Source: Mesoplasma entomophilum (GTDB taxonomy: Bacteria > Bacillota_I > Bacilli_A > Mycoplasmatales > Mycoplasmataceae). From it: a stretch of DNA of 64,000 nt. The position numbers and the translations under genes were made by a program. Shown here in pieces: positions 59,362-64,000 of this stretch. Under the pieces are notes generated by a model that was not told the DNA's origin, did no database searches, and saw only the letters and a program-made list of their open reading frames with translations. Position 1 is the stretch's first letter. The number at the start of each line of letters is the position of its first letter. The stretch spans positions 434,001-498,000 of the forward strand of contig NZ_CP024966.1 of the NCBI RefSeq assembly GCF_002804125.1, in the 5' to 3' direction.

Positions 59362-59883
59362 CTAAAAGTTTGAAAGTTTTTCATTTAGTTTTGTTTTTGA
59401 TAAAGTAAAATACATAACTTCAAAAATAACTATTGAAACTATTCATTGAATACTATCAACAATTGCTTCTTTCAAAGCGAGCCCATTTCTTGTTGAAATT
59501 TCTTGTGTATTTCAAACTACATAATATAAAAATGGGATATATAAAAATACTAAACTCGCTGCTAAAATTACTGCTGCATGCTTTGTTATCAATTTTGAAC
59601 CATACTTCATAATAAAGAACATTAATACATTTATTAAAATTGTTATACCCATTGTTATTACTGAATTTAAGGCTAAATCCATAATAGCTCCATAAACAAT
59701 TCCACCAACCAACATTCCATATCCTGGTACTAAATAACAAAAGACTAAATAAACTCCGGTTGTGAATTGAATAGCAACTCCATCACTTGTAAATAGCATT
59801 GTTACTAAAGACAATGTAACCAGTAAAGCTGATAACATTCCAATTAAACAAATATATTTAATTGATCACCTTTTCTTATTCAA
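59362..59883 (-). CDS. ECF-type membrane protein (possible substrate-binding S component)
   Basis: 173 residues with about five or six membrane helices, typical of vitamin/metal S components that work with EcfT and two ATPases. The conserved turn DGVAIQFTTGVYLVF with PGYGMLVGGIVYGAIMD fits this family. Substrate unknown. The start is TTG at 59883, overlapping the fmt stop by eight bases; the first ATG would be at 59838 and remove the N-terminal positive residues. One TGA early and one late are Trp. Confidence 0.6.
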
Positions 59884-60817
59884 AATAATCGCCTACTTTT
59901 AAATCTGATAAATTAGTTAGTTTATATGCACTAGCTTCCATCATTTTTTTACCTGGTTTTTGAATTAGTTGAATTTGAACTTGCCCATTGTTTGTTTGAA
60001 CATTAATTCCATTCTCATTAATATCAACAATTGTTCCAGGTTTTTGTTCGACATTATTATTAATTATTTTTACTTTTTGAATTTTGTATCTTTCTTGACC
60101 TTTAAATGTATGAGCAATTGGTCAAGGAGATAAACTTCTAACATGATTTCAAACATTAACTGTTGAATCATTTCAATTAATTCTTTCTTCTTCAGTTGAA
60201 ATATTTTTTGAAAAAGTTACTTGATCTTCATTTTGTGCGATTGGTCCTAATTCATTATTATAAATTTTAACTAAGTTTTCTTTGATCATTTTTTGACCTA
60301 ACTTTGCTAATTTTTCAAACATAGTTCCAGTATCATCACAATCTTCAATCTTTATAGATTCTTGAATGTAATAATCACCAGCATCCATTTTTTTTACCAT
60401 TTTCATAATTGAAATTCCTGTTTCAGAATCTCCATTTTTAATGGCATACTGAATTGGTGCTCCACCACGATATTTAGGTAATAGACTACCATGAATATTT
60501 ATTGAATCAATTCTTGGTAAATCCAAGATTTTTGTAGGAACAAACTGACCATATGCACAAGTTACAATAAAGTCACTTTCAATTTTTGCAATTTCATCAT
60601 AAGCTTCAGAAATTTTAACAGGTTGAATTATTTTCAAATTATTTAATAAAGCAACTTCTTTTACAGGAGTTGGTTTTAATTCTTTTTTTCTACCTACTGG
60701 TCTATCTGGTTGAGAAATAACTAAAACTATTTCCACGTTTTCCATTTCAGTTAGAGCTGTTAAAATGTCAGCACCAATTTGTGGAGTGCCACAAAATATA
60801 ACTTTAATTTTTTCCAT
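59876..60817 (-). CDS. fmt: Methionyl-tRNA formyltransferase
   Basis: 313 residues, normal size. The catalytic segment is SINIHGSLLPKYRGGAPIQ, with the Asn/His/Asp active site completed by KMDAGDYY; the start is IKVIFCGTPQIGADIL. It formylates Met-tRNA with formyl-THF, linking to folA in this window. The C-terminal OB-like domain ends SDLKVGDYFE. Its start overlaps the DUF2779 gene end. Confidence 0.96.
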
Positions 60818-62933
60818 TGTAAGCCTCCACTAATTCTTTAACTTTTTTAAGAATAACTACCATTGCTAAAGTATCTCTATCGCAATATTTAAGCATTCCT
60901 TCTTTTACTTTCAAATCTCAAGCTGCTTTTGGTATTCTACCATCAACAAACTTTCTAAATGTTTCACTAGCTTTATCGCCTTTATTGATTACTAAATCAT
61001 TATATGAAAAACTAGGATCTAAACTTGGTTGTGTTTTTTTAATTGAATAACTACCTTTAAAATTTGGGTGATAAATTAAAAATGCTGGTCTACCAGTTCC
61101 TTTTGTAGCACTTGTAAAGAAATCCATTAAATCAACTGTGTTTTGAATAATATAAGCTAATGGTTTAGCATATTTAGGAAACATCATTGCTAATTTTCTT
61201 AATACACCTTGTTCAAAACTTTTGTTATAAGCAACATAAACACCAGGGCCATGTTTAAATGAATCTTTAATAAAGTTTTCAATAAACTTAATTCTTGGAT
61301 CTGTATCTTGTTCATTACTTAAAAAACTATAGTGATGCATTGTTTCAGGTTTATTGTAGTCATAATTTTCATCAACTATTACATCAATTGAATATTGAAA
61401 TGGAGTTTGATAGTAAGTATTAACTAAATTAAATCTTGGGATTGCTCATTTAGATGTTTCAAAGTCATACATATAAATAGGAAAATCTTTATAAATATTT
61501 AATAAACTATCTATTCATTCAATATTATCAAAATCTATAATTCTTCATTTTGATTCATCATCTGGGTATTGTTTTTTCAAATCATAAACTTCAAACATTC
61601 TTTTTGCAATTCTATTTTTTTCAAAAAATGATTCGCCTTTATTATTCAGTACAATACTTGGTTCAAACAAACTTTCATAATCCTTGAAGTAAGGTGATTT
61701 TGAATTTCTTATAACATGTGATTTTAAAGCGCGTTTAAATTTTCCAATGTTTCAAAACCCAGGTTCATTTTTATCAAACCAGTTCATTACATGATAACAG
61801 TTATCATATTCATCATGGTTAAATCCATGATCTCAATTTCCAGCACGGTCTTTATTGTAATTTAAAGTACATTTTTTATTATGCATAAACTCTGGGATTT
61901 CACCATTTTCAGATTTAATATTTAAGTAGTTTGATAAAGTTACAAATATTTGATCTAAATCAAACTTTTCTCTGAACATTTTCAATTCATCTTTTAAAGT
62001 AGGTCTCTTTGCGTTAGACCCATATGTTAAATAATCAAGCGCTATTAATTTATCTAATTCAACTTCAATTGGATCTGTATCATATTCAACTTCAAAATCA
62101 CTTTTAACAAATTCTTCAATTTCTTCATATTTAATTTTTCCAAGTTGGTTTATAAATTCTTTTGCTTGATCACCAAAAGTTTTAGCAGTTATTATTAAAT
62201 CTGAGTTCATTACATAATCTGAATTAATTTTTGCAATACAAATATCATCAACAATAAATCCACATTTTTCTAAAACAAATACTTGATACATTAAGTCAAA
62301 GAAATGTTCAGCTTTAACTTTTGTTGTAGCCTTAGCTTCAATGATTTCAACGTGTTTGTTTTCTTTAATTTTTAAAACGTCACATCTTGTTCTAATTTTT
62401 TCATTATCATAACTGAATGCTGCTTCATAAATATATTCACAATTATCTTCTTTAAGTAATTCTTTTGTTTTTTGTTCTGCTTCAAAGAATTTCATTTCAT
62501 CTAAGTTTACTGTTATTTTTTTATTAGTTCTTTTATCATTTGCAATGATATTTTTCATGTCAAAGTATTCTCTAACTTTATCCCCAAACGCATTACCATC
62601 TTCAATTGTTTCACCTGCAAATAGTTCTGGATCAAAGCCTGTTTCAGAATCTCATGCTGAATTTCATCTTTTAAGAAATTCCTCTTTTTCATTTTCGTCT
62701 AAAGAGTCAATGTTTAGGTATGCAGAAAAAATATCAATTGATTCTGCTGATTCAGAAAATTCATTTTCATCTTCAAAATTAGCATCTGCATCAATTTCAA
62801 GGATCCTATCCTTCTTTCATTTTACAGCACTGGTAAAATTTTCTTTATTATCCCAAACTCAAGCTTTTTTAACGCACTCTTTCATTGCAAGCTTAAATGT
62901 CTCTTTATTAACTTTTGCATTCAATTTAAACAT
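60804..62933 (-). CDS. DUF2779 protein with two nuclease-like domains
   Basis: 709 residues with about a dozen TGA Trp codons. Residues about 130-240 carry a PD-(D/E)XK-type core (TRCDVLKI, then EIIEAKA), like Cas4/RecB nucleases. The C-terminal half carries an RNase H/DEDD exonuclease core: YDFETSKWAIP, AYNKSFEQGVLRKL and KYCDRDTLAM. This is the domain layout of DUF2779 proteins, a family without known function. No signal peptide. AAGGAGA precedes the ATG. It ends in the fmt start, so it may be co-transcribed with fmt. Probably acts on nucleic acid in the cytoplasm. Confidence 0.82.
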
Positions 62934-63007
62934 ATTTTTCTCCTTATTAAAGTTTTTATTATTTATATTTTATCAACTTTACATGTGTTATTAATGTGTT
63001 AATAAAA

Positions 63008-63044
63008 AATAACTTGCATTATGAGTACATAATTACAAGTTATT
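63008..63044 (-). terminator. Terminator of the gene at 63052
   Basis: Long hairpin with arms AATAACTTG / CAAGTTATT and an inner ATTATG / CATAAT stem, followed on the minus strand by TTTTTTATT. Confidence 0.7.
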
Positions 63045-63051
63045 GATATTA

Positions 63052-63669
63052 TTAATTTCCTTCTTTACTTCTGATAGGAACAAATTTTTCTTTATGGTCA
63101 GTTGTTCTTTGGATAACTGGGTTCTTTTTGTTTTCTTTAGCTTCAGCTCTAATTTTTTTGATTTCTTCTTTTTCAATTTTAGCTAATTCTTTTTCCTTAA
63201 TTCGATCAGATTTTTTAATTGCCTTTCTTTCTTCTTTAGTTAATTTAACTTCTTTTTGACCAATAGCAATTCTTTGTTCTGTTTCATTTAAATCTAAAAT
63301 TGTATTGACTACTCATTTAGTTGCATAATTCTTTTTATCAATTTTAGTTGTAATACCTTCAACCTCATAAGCTCTTCTTTCAATTGACTTTTGTGTTTTA
63401 GGCTCAATTAATTCAACAACAACATCAAAAACGTCACGATATTTATATTCGGGTCCTTTTCTTGAATAAACTTTTTCAAATTCAACTCTAATATTTTTTC
63501 TGTTATCTGTTTTAGCTAAAAATGCTTTGATTTCATTTCTAACCGCTTTATATCTTTGTTCTTTTTCTTTTTTAGCTGCTTTTTTTCCAGTAATTGTTGT
63601 AATGATTACAAATCCTACAACAACAACTAACATAACTAAAAGAATTATTAAACCTGCACTGTTACCCAT
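63052..63669 (-). CDS. Hypothetical membrane-anchored protein with charged tail
   Basis: 205 residues. One N-terminal hydrophobic helix (about residues 5-28, MGNSAGLIILLVMLVVVVG) then a basic soluble part with beta-strand-like middle (VFDVVVELIEPKTQKS) and a long Lys/Glu-rich, probably coiled C terminus ending near KEGN. One TGA Trp. It follows mnmA and precedes the DUF2779 gene; no function recognised. Confidence 0.65.
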
Positions 63670-63727
63670 AAAAACATCATTCCTTTTCTTTTAAATTCTT
63701 TATTATTATAAATTATTTTTTCTAAAA

Positions 63728-64000
63728 TTATTCTACTATATCAATAATTCCTCCACCTAAACAAATATCGTTTAAGTAGAATACTGCTTCTTGACCTGGA
63801 GTTACCGCTTTAACTACTGCATCATAAGATACTTTATATTGCGTATCTTTAATTTTAGTTAGTTTAACTTTTACATCAGGTTGTCTATATCTAAATTTTG
63901 CTGTACATTCAAATTCATTAATATTATCTAAATATTTTGATATATCTAATGATCAATTAATTTCATTTACAGTTGCACTATTTGATAATAAATAACTTTC
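63728..64000 (-). CDS. mnmA: tRNA-specific 2-thiouridylase, C-terminal part
   Basis: The last 90 codons, 5' end outside the window. The C-terminal beta-barrel is recognised by [26 protein letters not shown] and [11 protein letters not shown] just before the stop, typical of MnmA. It thiolates U34 in tRNA-Lys, -Glu and -Gln; genes for tRNA-Lys and tRNA-Gln are in this window. One TGA Trp (NEINW). Confidence 0.93.

Noticed and set aside
62545-62994. 149-codon plus-strand frame opposite the DUF2779 gene
   Set aside because: Antisense shadow rich in Ser and Phe; the minus-strand gene is clearly the real one.

Overview
The window is a Mollicutes chromosome segment, most like the Spiroplasma/Entomoplasma/Mesoplasma group. 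It is very AT-rich, and TGA must be read as tryptophan. With TGA as a stop, Lon, PheS, PheT, IleS, AspS, EF-P, trigger factor and many others break into in-frame pieces; with TGA as Trp each becomes one full-length gene ending in TAA or TAG. Cell-wall genes are absent, many terminators are short AT-rich hairpins, and UGA-decoding families such as a degenerate FtsA, a short division cluster and a CIRCE-controlled lon fit that group. Coordinates given here are for the merged TGA=Trp genes.

Layout. Only four protein genes are on the plus strand (2477, 11079 rpsT, 17241, 23061); everything else is on the minus strand. 1-5363: engB with unknown membrane genes, an SDR protein, rpsU. 5463-8446: hisS-aspS. 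8547-10941: holA and a large membrane protein. 11366-13859: comEC with a small overlapping partner. 13916-17178: rbfA, then a tightly overlapping set rdgB-trmL-nadD/yqeK-mtnN. 17241-21506: a sugar/choline-kinase-like protein, then three integral membrane proteins (acyltransferase 3, PAP2 phosphatase, AEC permease). 21602-24122: pepP-like peptidase, rpmG, an unknown lipoprotein. 24198-24621: five tRNA genes (in transcription order Thr, Tyr, Gln, Lys, Leu). 24740-26694: acpS-folA-plsC. 26775-33215: T-box-ileS-lspA-rluD-rhomboid-like-dCMP deaminase. 33239-38601: division cluster mraZ-rsmH-ftsA-like-ftsZ-sepF and an alpha/beta hydrolase. 38750-47766: giant FtsX-type permease, an unknown gene, pheS-pheT-DUF177-rpmF. 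47849-52667: one rRNA operon (16S-23S-5S, no spacer tRNA). 52910-57075: rarA, a MepB-like gene, and lon behind a CIRCE element. 57115-64000: DUF2779 nuclease, fmt, ECF-type membrane protein, efp, Asp23-like protein, tig, and at the edge the end of mnmA.

How it works together. Most of the window is translation (four aminoacyl-tRNA synthetases, ribosomal proteins, EF-P, formyltransferase, tRNA/rRNA modification), protein quality control (trigger factor, Lon, lipoprotein signal peptidase, peptidase) and division. Regulation that can be read directly: an isoleucine T-box before ileS, CIRCE before lon, three AAAGTGG-like MraZ boxes before mraZ, and a 17-bp palindrome over the rpmG promoter. No insertion sequence, prophage, CRISPR array or restriction system was seen. 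No stretch longer than about 300 bases lacks a gene or an assigned RNA leader. The least explained material is the DUF2779 two-nuclease protein, the actin-motif-less FtsA, a rhomboid-like protein lacking catalytic residues, the 1410-residue permease without an ATPase beside it, and several unknown membrane proteins.
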